The notes: generated by a model not told the origin, from the letters alone. Positions 22,994 to 36,048 are shown, numbered from the stretch's first letter. The stretch is DNA of 64,000 bases from Clarkia xantiana subsp. parviflora (GCA_036873135.1 JAPTYO010000015.1:5664839-5728838), one strand, 5' to 3'. Made by a program: numbers and translations.

Positions 22994-23591
22994 TTTTAGA
23001 TTATGGTGAGTAATCACTACGGATACTAAAACATGGTACATGCCAGTAATCGAAATTACGTAGCAGAAGGATTGCACATACCTCAACGTAGATCCGTAGT
23101 CCCAAGAATAGGCTGCAGGAAGTTCGCGACTCTCCGGTCGGCACCCATAGAGGTCCTCATGAGAGAAGCCCTACGTGGTATAGTTTCCACAACAAAGCCT
23201 CAAGTCGACTCTTCGGCAGGGACGGATCTCTGTAGTAATTTGCTCGAAAGCAAATTGGCACACTTTTTGGTGGTGGTAGGTTCGGCCGAAATTCCTTGTG
23301 TGGGGTGGTGGGTTTTCTCTCTAAAATACTCTAGTGAGGGAATAGTGATTAACCCTAAAAATTCCCTAACACCTCTTATTTATAGGAGGAGTAAAGTGGA
23401 AAAAATTTCACATTACCCTCCTCATAAGTTTCGGCCTGCCATTAGTATAGGGAGGCCCAATTTTGGGCATCTCATGTCAATTGAGATTTGGGTCTAGCCA
23501 ATTACCCTAATGTGACATTTACCCAAGTTCATTAGGTAACCTATAAATATTATGGGCTTCCAATTACGGTGCCCATCACCATATGCTAACA
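22994..23591 (-). repeat. 3' LTR of C4
   Basis: Ends CATATGCTAACA on the plus strand, followed by the polypurine complement CTCCCACTTGCC. Its dyad upstream of TATA is degraded. Confidence 0.9.
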
Positions 23592-24732
23592 CTCCCACTT
23601 GCCGGAATGGGAGGGTTCATGTTAATGTATCGTTTTCCGAATCGGTATCAACATTTCACTCTTTCGATCTTGTCCTTGTTTCCGAGTAGTTCATACGAGG
23701 TTTGCCGTGCCACTGGCGAACACGACGAGCATCGTGCTACTCATCTGTTAGGAGTGTCGTAGCGCCCGCGGAATGTTGATTCCCTTTCTTCAATCAACCT
23801 GTTATATATCACAGATAAAGTGTCGCGCTATATCCTAGATCAACTAATAATTCTCCTTTTGCCTAGTTTCCACATAGGAAAACTTCTCCAAGGCCTCCGT
23901 ACAAGTACTCACAACCCTCAACTAATATGCGGTTGGTGGCCACCTAGTGAATACAAGTATCGATGAATTATAGGTGAACTTGACCATCCCCATCGCTCAT
24001 ATCCTCAGTCAGACCCAATCGGTTTCCAAGGACGTGGTCACTGGGCCTTTTTGTTCAGCACTACGCTCATACGCCGGGAAGCGAGCATTGAGCCTGACCT
24101 TAGATATGAGTTATGAGTCCGTAAGGATACTTTGGGTGCCTCTTCATAAGGCTCCCGGGATCAATCACACGCTCAAGGTGAAGAAGTTTGCGCCCGCTAG
24201 AATCTCGAGGATCCTTATCTAGCACAACCGAGCTGTGACCCCGTGGTCGAATGTGGCACGCGTAGTATGAAGCACGAGTCGATAGCATACATGAACTTTT
24301 GAGTTTACAGGATAAGGGATATGTCAATCATGCTATCGCATATTTTCATATGGCCAAGAATGTGGTTTTAATGACGAAAAAAGTTCATCACGGCGATCTG
24401 CAAAACAAAGATCATGTCGAATCTCTTCGGAACAAGATAATCGTCTTGCGTAATCAGGTTTATCCCCCTGATTCTTAGCCAGTCTTGCATAGTAGAAGCC
24501 TCCTTCCACTGCAAGACGACCGTACCTGTGTGACGAGGTAAGGCCCACATTCGACATGGTTTTGGCAGAGGATTGCGTCCTCCTACGACTTAGTTAATAG
24601 ACCGTACATCTGATGTATTCAACATTATGACGTCGATAAATCATAAACTCGATTGCAATTCTCTCGTTTATTAAAATGTTACTTCTAATTATCAAAATGT
24701 TACCACAGATACTATGCAACATTTAAACCCTA

Positions 24733-26780
24733 CGCATTCCAAGCAGTTTTACGTGCTTTTCGAATGTCTCTCTGCGCAGTGGTTTAGTTAATGGTTCCGA
24801 AACCATGTTGTCAGTGGGCAAGTATTCCATCGTGATAATATTAACTTCTACCATAGATTTAGCATAACATTATTTCACATCAATGTGTTTAGTCCTACTT
24901 TGGTACTTGGATTCTTAACTGTCGCAATAGGTGCTTGACTATCAGAGTATACCACGACTGGTTTACTCCCGTCTTTGACATCAAGCAGTGCAGTAAGAAC
25001 CTTTTCAGCCAGACCTTCTTGTGCGTTTTAAAAAGAGTTAGGAAATTCTGATTCCATCGTAGACAGCGCGACACAGGTTTGCTATTTGCTCGTCCATGAA
25101 AATGGCGGGATTAGCAAGGAGAGAATACTTCTCCTGTGGTGGAATTACGATCATCCGGATCGCCACCATGGTCGGCGTCACCGTAATCAGTCAATTCTAA
25201 ACTTCCTGCTCTCACAGCACAGAGCGTGGTCGGCAATACCTTTCGGAAAACGAGAAAACTCGTTTATCAGCCTTTAAATGTTGATAGGATCCGATTGAAA
25301 TTGTGCTACTAGGTCTACAACGTAACAAATGTCCAGACGGGTGAGACTTCCGACCATGCTCAAGTACTCTGCACCCTTCATCTGTTCATGCCCTTCCAGG
25401 TTCTTGGGGTCGTCATATTTTCACAGTGCGCACCCAAACATAACCGGCGTATCCACGAGTTTGGCATCTTGTATTCTGAAGCTTTTCAACAATTTGTTGA
25501 TATGGGCTTCTTGAGATAGACATAGTTTCCGGATAGCTCTATCTTTGGCAATTTTAATGCCTAAGATATATGTTTGGCCTATCCCGTGTCTTTCATCTCA
25601 GATACAGATGCCAACTTGGACTTTGACTTGTTCACAAAACTCACATCGTTTGCGGCAATGAATATGTCATCCACGTATAAGGTTAGGATGATATATTTAG
25701 ACCCGGAGGTCTTATAGTACAGGCACGGGTCCTTGTGAAGATTCACGTATCCGTTTCCTACGATTTCCACGTAGAATCTGCGGTACCATTGCCGAGACGA
25801 TTGCCTAAGACCGTAAATGGACCATTGGTGTTTACAAACTTTACGTTCGTTACCAGGAGTAATTAAACCCTCCGGTTGCTCAATGTAGATCTCTTCCTTC
25901 CAGGTTTCCGAGGACGAATGCGGTCTTAAAACTCATTCGGTGCAGCTCGAATCTGAGACTTGCGACCAGGACCATATTGGCCCTAACCGTGGTTTTACGC
26001 ACATTCATTGAGTATGTTTCGTCAAAGTCCACTCCGTGGATTTGGGTTTATCCTTTCGCAACAAGTCGACTTTTAAACCGTCCGACTTTTGTATTAGTGA
26101 CGAACCCTTTTCGGGATCCATCTCATCCTTACGCTCCTGTGGTTAACATGTAAATCAACAAAGACTATAATGCTTTTTATTTAGGCTATCTTTCTCTTTT
26201 ACATTGGTTTCCTCCATTTATCCACTTGAGGTCCTTCAATGCTTGTTGAACCGTTTCCGGTTCGTCAACAGATGTTAGAGTGAGGTCATCACCCTTATCG
26301 GTGGGATACTTCATGAGAGAAGTTCGATGCCTTTGACTTTCATCCAACCTCGTTAATCCCATCTTTAGTCTGAACATTCTCCCACTCGAAATATTGCTTC
26401 TTATCGGAGCATTACTCCTACTGGGAACAATAGCAGTGCCTGAACCTTGACTTACAACTTTTCTTGAACGACTTCTCGGTCTCGGGATATTACCTCCGAG
26501 ATAAATTCTTTGATCGCTAGGATCTGGAACCGAGTTGATCAGTACATTCCCACTGGAATCAATGGGGAGTTATGAAAGTTGTGGTATCATTGAATTCTCA
26601 TCCATGAGTTCAGCGTCATGATTATCATGTTCAACTTGATTCGTCCTAACGCCAACAGTGATTTTCGTGTGGTAGAGGGTTTAATCCTCCCACTGGATTT
26701 ACTAAGAAAATGTTTCCATTGTCATTCACTTGAGTTGACGGTTCAAATCTCTCCCACTCGAATAAAGTGGGACCTGAATA
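24733..26780 (-). pseudogene. Copia RT-RNase H of C4, broken
   Basis: Minus strand. The RNase H end (ETFEKHVKLLG) lies near 24733-24780. RT includes DPCLYYKTSGSKYIILTLYVDDIFIAAND at about 25660-25740, with the catalytic YVDD intact. The pre-RT linker at 26186-26377 includes RLDESQRHRTSLMKYP. Stops and frameshifts separate the parts. This is the best preserved catalytic box among the minus-strand copies. Confidence 0.8.
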
Positions 26781-28150
26781 TCAATAAATAATGCTCTAAT
26801 TCTATCAAGACATCATCTGTTTAAAACTTACCAAGCATTAAAAAATCGTTCTCAAGTCATATAACGTCTCATGTTTGACCACGGCACCATTTCCAAAAGC
26901 TATAAACTTGTATATTCTAGGAGTAGTTACCGTACTCTTGATCCCACTACGTGTTTAATGCATCATTTTAATCTCGCATGTTGATATGATTTAACTCATT
27001 ATCATTCTTTAGCTTTTATGGCGCCTGTACCGATTTTATTGGAACAAAGTCTTACATAAACACATAAAAGTGAGTCATCTTTCTTTAATCCCTTAGGGAT
27101 CGATTGATATATTGACTCTAACATTATCTTTTCAGACTTTGCTATATGAAGTGTGTGATGTGAAATGAATGCCTAGCCTGACTTTCGTTCAAGCCTTGTA
27201 GAAGGAAAATCGTTTAACCGACATAATCCTTCTTTGTTTGCAAACTTATTTCAGAGACTTTATCCAATCTCTGAACTGAGAATATTAGGTTTTCACCTTG
27301 TGCGTCAGTTGATTCTTTTACAAGGTCGAGGTAGCTCGGAAGCGTAATTCTTACCGTTGTAAACATTATCAATAAGTCATTCCCGAAGGGATGCAAACGA
27401 AAATTCAGAATTTATTTATCAAATACACTTCATTAATAAATCCGTATTTTGAAACGATGTGTTCCGTCTTTCGAGGTCCACTTGCACTTATTAGGCGCTA
27501 ATTACTAAGGTTTAACCCTACGGTAAATCGTTTCATTTTTAAATTTAATCTGATTTAATTCAATCGATTTCAGACATGTTTATTATTACATATTATTTTA
27601 ACTAATGAAGTACTAATAATGAATTGAGATAGAATTTTAATCGGTTCATTCATTCTTAGAGCTATGCAATCGATAGATTTCATTGGCAATTTGATTTTAC
27701 TCAAATGATTAGACTATGGTGGAGATGTATGAATAAGTTCAACTCGACCAGTTCTCATGGCTGTATTTTCGATTTCGATTTTTATTCGGATCAATCCCGT
27801 TTAACCGGGTCAATTAATTTTGACAAGTAGATCGCATTTCGAATCTAATGGAAACTACTTAATCAATAAATCCGAAAAAAACATCAACCAAAAGTCGTAC
27901 ATTAAATGAACAGGCAAGAGAAACAAAGACAATAATCCATAATCCGGATCATCTACGAAGTTTCAAGAGAAAAAGGGAGAGAAATAGGAAAACATTTGTC
28001 CAATGAGATGTACTTAATTAAAGACACTAATATCACTGGTGTTCATCACACCAGATTCTCATTGGAAGACCAAAATGATGATCCCGTTTCCTCTGTACCT
28101 TGCATTGATCTCTTGCGGTGTTGCTCAGAGGTCCCTCCATGTTCGCTTTC
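26781..28150 (-). other. Gag-to-RT interval of C4, no protease or integrase
   Basis: About 1.4 kb corresponding to 6377-7686 in C1. No protease or integrase motif is seen in any frame. Confidence 0.5.
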
Positions 28151-28681
28151 TCAGCTTTCAACAAAGAGGGCCATGGTTAAATTGATTGATCTAATCAAGT
28201 AATCCAGACCCTTGTCGTCAGCCAACCATGACAGCGGGTACCTCTGTGCGATACTGAGCATCTTTTTCCAATTTGATCTTTCGTTCTGAAGATCTGATGT
28301 GGGTATTACGCCTGCATCATGGGAAATGAGGCCAACATACTCTGTCAACACTTCTCTAGCCTCGGCTGCCTTTCCTCCACAAAAGCGGAGTTTACTGGCA
28401 CACCAAAGCAGGAGAGTAATGAAGTTGAGTTTGAAGTCCTCCGCAACCTTTTTGTCCAAGGTCACTAGTATCACCTCGCAAGCTCTCCGATCCTCTAGGC
28501 TCCTCAATCTTTTAGGGTAAAGATGGTTGCCTTGCTCATCAACCAGTGTCCTTCCTCTATTCACATCAATGCACTGAAGTGCACTATCAGTGAGGATAAG
28601 TTCCTTTACATGCTCACTCCATGCATCATAGTCTATAACGTCCAGATTGCAAGGCTTATGGAAACGAACCGATCCAGCTAT
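28151..28681 (-). pseudogene. Gag-like ORF of C4
   Basis: An open frame of about 177 codons. The start corresponding to MAGSVRF in C2 is IAGSVRF here (ATG to ATA at 28681). It has DYDAWSEHVKEL, then VDEQGN, SLEDRRACEVILVTLDKKV, FCGGKAAEAREVLTEYV, and PLSWLADDKGLDYLIRSIN. It stops earlier than the other copies, losing the RSKR tail. The frame is otherwise uninterrupted, so it has decayed less than C1's copy. Confidence 0.55.
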
Positions 28682-28693
28682 GAAAGCTAACAC

Positions 28694-29984
28694 TTTGATG
28701 ATTATGCAAAATCAGGGAGACAATAACATTTTGAGAAATAATTGCATACATCAGATATCTATTAAGATGGAATTCGGCAGATAATGATTCCTCAGTCATC
28801 TAAACCAACTGACCACCAGTAAACCAATGGAAGGGGGTTGTGAAAGAGTTCACAATATCGTCGTCTTCAATCTAATAGATCAGTATTTTAAAACGGTTTT
28901 ATCGTTTAAAATAAGCATACCCGATCTTGGCTTTCCCAAGGCCCTTTTATTTAAAATTTCCGATGAATTTACTTCGTACATACATAATTCTACTTTCCAT
29001 GTAAATTATCATACGCAAGTAACATTCATCACATAATCCACACACATGCTTACGCGTCATGCGTGTAATGTTCCGAGGAACTCATGCTTGAATACATAAT
29101 TCTACTTTCTAAGTAAATTACCACATGCAGCTACATCCTTAACGTTCTAACATACGTGTCAAACATGTAACATCCACATCAATCATACATATTTGGCGAC
29201 TAGTTTTCGATTTTAAAATAATTTTAAACATTAGGGGCTGATTTGCAATTCATGCTTATATTCAATTTCACAACATCTAGACATGAATCTTGGGCATCCA
29301 CAATCATCACAACATGTCTATCCTAGTGCGCAAACCATATATTTAACCAAGGCTCCACCCCCAACATGCAATATCTAGCTAGATTAACTCAGTCAAGACG
29401 ACAGTTCTAATCATGCTTAAATATCAGTCCCAAAAACATGTATATCCGAGATCCATCCCCATGATCGTAACGAGGCAATAAGGTTTAATTAATAAACCCT
29501 TTGAGCACTGTGTAAGCAAACCGGAGTTCAAAACATTTGGATTTTAAAACTTGACTTCCCTATTTTATTTAATTGACTTGAATTGGGTTTTGAAAATTCG
29601 GTTCGATTCAGTCAATTTTCGGTCTGGTTCGGTTCGGTCCAGTAAAATCTGGTTCGGGTCCGGCGGTGAAATCCGGTTCAGTTCGGTCTGGTTTTATTTT
29701 CAATAATCTAGTTCGGTCCGAACCGGTCCGATAAAATAGGGTTCGGTTCGGTTAGATCCACTTAGTTACCCCTGTCCGACCCGACCCGACTAGGCCGGAC
29801 CGATTGAGAAAACTCGGTTCGGTTTGAAAATTTTACGTCTCGGTTTAATTATTAGACCGACCCATTAATTATTTCAAAGTGGGTTTTGCCGAAATGATTA
29901 CTTGTGGGCTAAGTAGGGTTTTATTGTCCACTAAAAACTTAACTTAGCCACCAAGTATCATTAATTATAAAATAATTTCCAATA

Positions 29985-30056
<72 letters not shown>

Positions 30057-30116
30057 GCCAAATCTATAACATATATATATTTATTGCCAAGAATCTATAT
30101 ATAAGATAAAATAAAT

Positions 30117-30205
<89 letters not shown>

Positions 30206-30805
30206 AAAAAATCAGCAAAATATATATTATATATATTTTATTTATTGTCAATATCTTTAATGGGGAAACAAAAAACTGACAATATATTTTCTCAATCTTT
30301 TAGGTAACTAAATATATCAATAATATCGTTAAGCCTATTTAATAATTAGATATATTGATAGTTATATATATTTTCTATATAATAATGTGAATCTATCCAT
30401 ATGTTTCTAATTATAGATATATTGTTACCTAGATTAAAAATTAAAATATGGTAAACAATATATCCCTAAGGGTTCGGCCGAAACTTGCTTTCTTGGTACC
30501 TAAGAAATAAAAAAATTTACCTTGTAATCTCAATTAGGGTTTGACACAAACAAAAATTAGAAACAAGTTGTCAAGTTCCAATATCAAATTTTACTAAGAT
30601 CAACAATCCAATGTATGATTTTAATAAAAACCTTGTTTTTCTTGAAGATCATGAATATCAAATTTACCAAGAACATCATGAAAATTTCGGTTTCATCAAC
30701 AACCATAAAAAAATTGAAATTTTAAAATATTTTCTTTAAAAAAATTTATTTTTATTTTGAGTTTCCAAGAACACCAATTTATCAAAATCATGAACTTCTA
30801 ACACA
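28694..30805 (-). other. Leader of C4 with long microsatellites
   Basis: Reverse-orientation leader. GGTTCGGTCCGAACC-type tract at about 29590-29830, then (AT)n at about 29988-30053 and 30122-30185, the latter passing into (TG)n at 30186-30205. No supported ORF. Confidence 0.65.
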
Positions 30806-30818
30806 GGCTCTGATACCA
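30806..30818 (-). other. Primer-binding site of C4 (initiator Met tRNA)
   Basis: Minus strand TGGTATCAGAGCC, one base from the LTR, identical to C2 and C6. Confidence 0.92.
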
Positions 30819-30819
30819 C

Positions 30820-31418
30820 CGTTAGATTACGGGGAGTAATCACTACGGATACTAAAACATGGTACATGCTTGTAATCGAAATTACGCAGCGAAATGATTG
30901 CACATACCTCAACGTAGATCCATAGTCCCAAGAACAGGCTGCAGGGAGTTCGCGGCTCTCCGGTCGGCACCCGTAGAGGTCCTCGTGATAGAAGCCCTAC
31001 GTGGTATGGTTTCCACATCAAAGCCTCAAGTCGACTCTTCGGCCGGGATGGATCTCTGTAGTGATTTGCTCGAAAGAAAATTGGCAAACCTTTTGGTGGT
31101 GGTAGGTTCGGCTGAAATTCCTTGTGTGGGGTGGAGGGTTTTCTCTCTAAAACACTCTAATGAGGGAATAGTGATTAACCCTAAAAATTTCCTATGACCT
31201 CGTATTTATAGGAGGAGTAAAGTAGACAAAAGTCCACTTTACCCTCCTCATAAGTTTCGGCCGGCCGTTAATATAGGGAGGCCCAATTTTGGGCCTCTCA
31301 TGTCAACTGGGATTTGGGTCTAGCCCAATTACTCAAATGTGACATTTACCCAAGTTCATTAGGTAAACTTTACATATTATGGGCTACCAATTACAGCGCC
31401 CATCACCATATGCTAACA
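30820..31418 (-). repeat. 5' LTR of C4
   Basis: Plus strand CGTTAGATTACGG to CATATGCTAACA, followed by AAGCT. Its dyad GTAAAGTAGAC / GTCCACTTTAC has one non-complementary position. Confidence 0.9.
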
Positions 31419-31513
31419 AAGCTTATCGTGCCTGTTCGTGTTCTGTAAGTTTAGCATGACACGATCACTGAAATGCATGATAGAACACACGATAGCACAA
31501 ATTGCCACCCCTA

Positions 31514-31843
31514 CGCGTATGCATGATGAGTGGTTTGTTTCGTGGATGTGATCTACGCATGATGATTTGCTTGTGTAGTAGAATTGTGTATGCAAAAATG
31601 AAATCCTCGAAACGTTTTAAAAAGGGCCTTGGGAAAGACAAGATCGGGTGTTCTAAAACCTCCCGTTCAGGTAAAAGTGATTAAACCGTTTTAAAAAGAC
31701 TGGTCTATTAGAAAGAAGATGGTTAGATGTCTGAGGAATCATTATTAGTCGCCTTCAATCTCAAAGATATCCGATGTATGCATTCATTTTTCAAAATGTT
31801 ATTGTCTCCCTGATTAAGCATGATTATCAATGTTTAAGTATAA
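31514..31843 (+). other. Leader of C3, continued after the hAT-type element
   Basis: Begins with the second CGCGTATG and continues CATGATGAGTGG as in C1 (near 5357). No ORF. Confidence 0.6.
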
Positions 31844-32444
31844 ATGGCGGATCAAAAGTGTTTCTTGACTGACAATTATGATGTATGGCAAGATTATATT
31901 ATGGACATCCTCTTTGCTGCAAATGTTGAGGATCAGATAGACCACAACAGGAAATAGTGTAAACACGGACAAATATGGTAGTCCAAGATACAACAACAGT
32001 GGAAGGTCACAGAAAGATCAGATAACACGTGATTAAATCCGTGCAACCCTGACATAAGAAGTAGAGAAAGGAAAGGCCGCACATCTCTGGTGCGCCATAC
32101 GCGTTCGTTACGGCGAAGGAAAGGTCGCCGAAGCAAGAGACCTAATGCTTAAGTATCATGGTATTCTTTGCACAGATGGAGGTGTACACTCCGTTCATGA
32201 TCCCGAAGATGAAATAAACACATGGTAAAGGATTCAAAAGGCGATGAGGATGTTTCCCATTTCATGGTTTGCAAACAACGATGGGCTCTCATGTTTGATT
32301 AGATCAATCAAGCCTACAGTTGAGCTATTCGAAAAGAACCCTAAGGATGAATGTTCCTCCAACGAATTCGAGAAATCGCAAGTTTTGTATGACAAACTTC
32401 GCGAGTTGATGGGTAAAACCAGCAACAAAAGGTCTAAACGATGA
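31844..32444 (+). pseudogene. Gag-like ORF of C3, broken
   Basis: ATG at 31844 reads MADQKCFLTDNYDVWQDYIMDILFAANVEDQ, then a stop at about 31957. The 3' part is open (32244-32444) with MRMFPISWFANNDGLSCLIRS and ends NKRSKR-stop, as in C1 and C2. The middle (KVAEARDLM) is also recognisable near 32128. It supports the same ORF structure as the other copies. Confidence 0.55.
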
Positions 32445-33493
32445 TCCGGTGGGACAAACACCGTTGATAAAAACGCGTCCCAGGTACGCCTTTTTTGCCA
32501 TATAAAGTCATATAAACACTTCTTCAGAAACATAACATCTGATGTAATTCACTTGTGAATTCTTTTCAGGTGTGGTGCTCTATATGGCAAGGAGTGTTCG
32601 TCTATTTTATCGCCTTCCACTACTTTATTTTCTGGAACTGTACTGGTTTAGTTGTAAAGTGTTTACTAGTAAGTTTAAATTGTTGAATTTTGGTTAATTT
32701 AAGATTCAGAGTTATTGAATAAAGTTATTGCCATTCGATTCGAAATACAATTTACTTATCATTTATCAGCCCGGTCACGGGAACGATTCGAAGCGAAAAT
32801 CTAAGCCTACAGTTTAGGAACCAAAACTTTTCGGCCAGGTTGACATGTCGGATAAGATGACAAAATTAACATAATCCATCCAAATTACCATAAATCCATT
32901 GATCACTGTAGTAAGAACGCGAATAAATCAGAATTTCTTATTTGTAAGTACTCCATGAAATAATTAAAATCGTAATGATGAACATTTTCAAAAACGATTA
33001 AATTAAATTTTAGAAACGAAACGATTTCACCATGGGTAATAGCTGGTGATTTGTGCGGCACGCGCTAGTTCCTCGATAGATCAGACACATCGATTCAAAG
33101 TACAAATTTGATGTGAAGTGCTTATGATTTAAGCTCGATATAAATTTACATTTGCAATTAAGACCCATTTCAGCTTTTACTCATTGTTTCCTCATAAAAC
33201 GAGAGGGAGTATGCTCCTTACGATCTCGCCAAGAATCACTTGTTGCACAAGGTGAAAACCTAATGCACAATATAAAGTTGGTATTGTTTGTCAAGTGACT
33301 ATCCGATTATACGCCTTTAACGATAACATTGGCAGAGCATTCTTTCAAAATCATACGCTACAAGGACATAGCCTGAAACATGATGTCTTTAGTTCAACTT
33401 CGAATATCTCCTCTAGGATGATATGAGGTTGACTTTAACTCATGTAGAAATTTGTTCATACAATATCGGTTGTCACGACACCATGTAAGCTAT
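32445..33493 (+). other. Post-gag interval of C3
   Basis: Non-coding as in C1. It includes TTCACTTGTGAATTCTTTTCAG near 32545-32570, shared with C1 and C5. It ends at the lone gypsy LTR. Confidence 0.45.
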
Positions 33494-34239
33494 TGTTGGG
33501 ATCAAATTGGCGTGGCCCGAAACTTCCGGTAATGGACTTCAACGTTTCGCCTTTGACTAGCTCTTCTAGGTGTCTATCTCGACCTCGAGGGGTGCTTAGT
33601 TTCCTTTTGAGCGTCTGGCAGGCGAGAACTTGAAAAGGGGTTGGGGATTTTCCCCTGATTCCACTCTGAAGCTTAAGTCAGTAATGGAATTTGAGAGAGA
33701 TTATTGTAAAAGTATATGAGAAATTCTAATTGAAATAATGAAAGTGTTCCCCTATTTATAGGGGGAAAGTACCGACTTTATATTGCAGCTACCCTCTAGA
33801 GAGGGTTTCTGTCCAGAGTCGGTATAAGCAGGTGACAAGTAGGTCGCCATCTCGCATTTCCTTAGCTAGGAAGGTTTTCCCATGGCATCCGAAGCAGGTG
33901 ACTAGCAGGTCGCCACCTCACTATTCCTTAAGAGGGAAGGTTTCTTCATGGCGGCTGGAGCAGGTCACCACCTGTCCCTTTCCTTAAGATGAAGGGTTTA
34001 TTCTTTGGTGGTTAGAGCAGGTCGCCACCTGTCCCTTTCCTTAAGAGGAAATGTCTCTTCAAAAGTGTTTGACTGTCAACTCGACTCTTACCTTAAGAGG
34101 GAGAGTTTTGAGTGGACTTGTCACCATTCTTCGAGTGTCGCATTGGTTGTCGACACCTCTTATTATTAGTTTCAACCATTCATCTATGTCTTCTTATCCT
34201 CATCATGATTGGTCGTCGAAATTTTTTTTGGGGTTTCGA
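33494..34239 (-). repeat. Lone gypsy LTR piece
   Basis: Begins TGTTGGGATCAAATTGG, as G2's LTR does, and has at least four U3 repeats containing GCAGGTCGCCACCT and TTCCTTAAGAGG. It ends without a clear terminal CA near GTTTCGACG, where copia leader sequence starts abruptly. It is either a decayed solo LTR or the end of a deleted element. The orientation given is that of G2. Confidence 0.65.
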
Positions 34240-34865
34240 CGTAGAATTATATATGCTAGCATGAGTTCCTCGGATCATTAGACGCATGACGTGTATACAT
34301 GAAGAGTGGTTTGTTTTGTGGATATGATCTATGCATGATGATTTGCTTGTGTAGTAGAATTGTGTGTGCAAACTTGAAATCCTCGAAACATTTTAACAAA
34401 AAGGGCCTTGGGAAAGCCAAGATCGGGTGTTTTAAAAACCTCCAGTTCCGGTAAATGCGATTAAACCATTTTAAAAAGACTAATCTATTATAAAGAAGAC
34501 GACTATAATATGAAATCTTTCAAGACCCCCTTCCTTCGGTTTACTGTCGGTCGGTTAAGTTAGATGTCCGAGGAATCATTATTTTTCGCCTTCCATCTCA
34601 TAAATATTCGATGTATGCAATTCTTTTTCAAAATGTTATTGTCTCCCTGATTGCGCGTAATTATCAATGTGTTGGCTTGAGTTGGCTGAATGAGTGAGAC
34701 TCGATATTCCTCGCAATCTTGATGGTGTGTCTGTATGGAGTATGTGTTAAATTCCTCTCTGCTGCGATTCCGAAAGCGGAGAGGATAACTACGGATGAAT
34801 GTGGTAGTCCGTATGACTTTGATGATGACAAATGAATGTTGTAATCCGTTTCCCAATAATGGGAG
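34240..34865 (+). mobile_element. Copia C5 remnant, left part
   Basis: Begins inside a copia leader (GTAGAATTATATATGCTAGC, also at 5305 in C1) and reaches the start of a gag-like ORF (CCTCGCAATCTTGATGGTG near 34707). The ORF is heavily mutated. It is interrupted by G2, with TSD GGGAG at 34861-34865 and 42255-42259. Confidence 0.65.
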
Positions 34866-35647
34866 TGTTGGGATCCAAATGACGTGACCTCAAACTTCAC
34901 GGAATGGACTTCTAGGCTTCGCCTTGGACGTAGCTCTCTCGAGGACTTGGTTTCCTCCGGCAGACTTTTAAGGTTGAGCACCTAAAAAAGGGGTGGGGAT
35001 GGCCCCCGATTCCACTCCGAAACTTAAGTTAGTAATGTATTTGAGAGTGTAATATAAGTATTCAGAGCAGATTGAATGTACTGAAGTAAATAAAAATAGT
35101 CCCTATTTATAGGGGAAGTTTACCGACTTTGTAGAGGCGGCTACTGGCCTCTGATTGGTTGCCTAGGGGCGGCAATCAGCCCTTTGTAATTGGCTAATAG
35201 AAGCGGTTGTCAGTTAGCTGGTGACAAGCAGGTCGCCACCTCACTTTTACTTAGGAGGGAAGTCTTTCCTAAGGCGGCTGAAGCAGGTGACAAGCAGGTC
35301 GCCACCTCACTTTTACTTCGGGGGGAGGTTTTCCCTTGGAGACGGTGGGAAGCAAGTCGCCTCCTGTCTTTACTTCGAGGGAAGGTTTTCCCTTGGAGAC
35401 GGTGGGAAACAGGTCGCCACCTGTCCTCTGGAAGATTCTCTAAGTCTCCATAGTCGACCAGTCATTCTTTTAAAGTCGACTTCTTCATGATTGGTAGTCG
35501 ACCTTTTATCTCCAAATGGTTGGAATAAACAAGAAAGGTCGTCGACTTCTTCTCCTCGCCCTGAAAGCGTACTCGACCTGTCACCTATAGGAAATCACCA
35601 TAGACCAAGAACGTACATACATAGTCGGGTTTATTTATAACCCAACA
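34866..35647 (-). repeat. 3' LTR of G2
   Basis: 782 bp from TGTTGGGATCC to ATAACCCAACA. U3 repeats of about 60 bp with GGTGACAAGCAGGTCGCCACCT-like units lie at 35218-35430. TATA-like CCCTATAAATAGGG on the minus strand is near 35100-35113. The polypurine tract follows (plus CTTGCCCCCGAGA, 35648-35660). Confidence 0.9.
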
Positions 35648-36048
35648 CTTGCCCCCGAGACTCGAGTCGTCAGCTTCATTTATTTAAGGTGAAGGCTTGA
35701 GTCGAGTAAAGCCCCGTTTTGTGGCGAGATAATATAATTCTCAGGACTTGTAGATTTTCCTGACTTTTCAGAAGTTGAAGAGGCCCTCCCTCGTGATTAG
35801 GATTTCCATCCATTGGGAGAATAGATGGTTTCGGCATGTGGAGATCTCCTAGGGGGAGTCACCCTCTCAATGGCTCTACAGGTGTAGGCTAACGGTCATG
35901 TTGTCAGGTGAAGAACCAATGAAAGGCTGACCTTGATAAGGCTTCTCAAGGAAGTTATCCCAGCGAGGGAGTTCTCCTATAAATACCCCCCCCCCCCCCT
36001 TTTTACTTTCACTTTTCACCTTTCACCTTCGTCTTCTCTCCAATCCTG

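Larger units (their letters stand above)
22994..31418 (-). mobile_element. Copia element C4, complete LTR to LTR
   Basis: 8425-bp minus-strand copia inserted in the hAT-type element, with the perfect 5-bp duplication AAGCT at 22989-22993 and 31419-31423. Same plan as C1 and C2: LTR, primer site, leader, gag-like ORF, gap, RT-RNase H, polypurine tract, LTR. The terminal TG is lost at the left LTR (TTTTAGATT). Confidence 0.9.
22527..31513. mobile_element. hAT-type non-autonomous element, split by C4
   Basis: TAGGGCTGGCAATTT at 22527 and its inverted partner AAATTGCCACCCCTA ending at 31513 are the termini. The 8-bp duplication CGCGTATG lies at 22519-22526 and 31514-31521. Without C4 (and one AAGCT) the element is about 557 bp, full of ACACGATAACACG motifs in both orientations, with no transposase. 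Length, ends and duplication fit hAT-superfamily miniature elements. Confidence 0.9.
20733..33493 (+). mobile_element. Copia element C3, split by a hAT-type element
   Basis: LTR (20733-21308), leader (21309-22526, resuming at 31514), gag-like ORF (31844-32444) and post-gag interval (to 33493). No RT part or 3' LTR is present; the element is cut off by a gypsy LTR at 33494. Confidence 0.7.

Noticed and set aside
23033..23497. 154-aa ORF in the left LTR of C4
   Set aside because: Lies wholly inside an LTR; the frame is broken in the partner LTR and in C2's LTRs.
35190..35490. Two overlapping ORFs with repeated VATSLLLR / SPPHFY units
   Set aside because: They are translations of the U3 tandem repeats of the G2 LTR and recur in the other LTR (41812-42097) with an indel; not coding.
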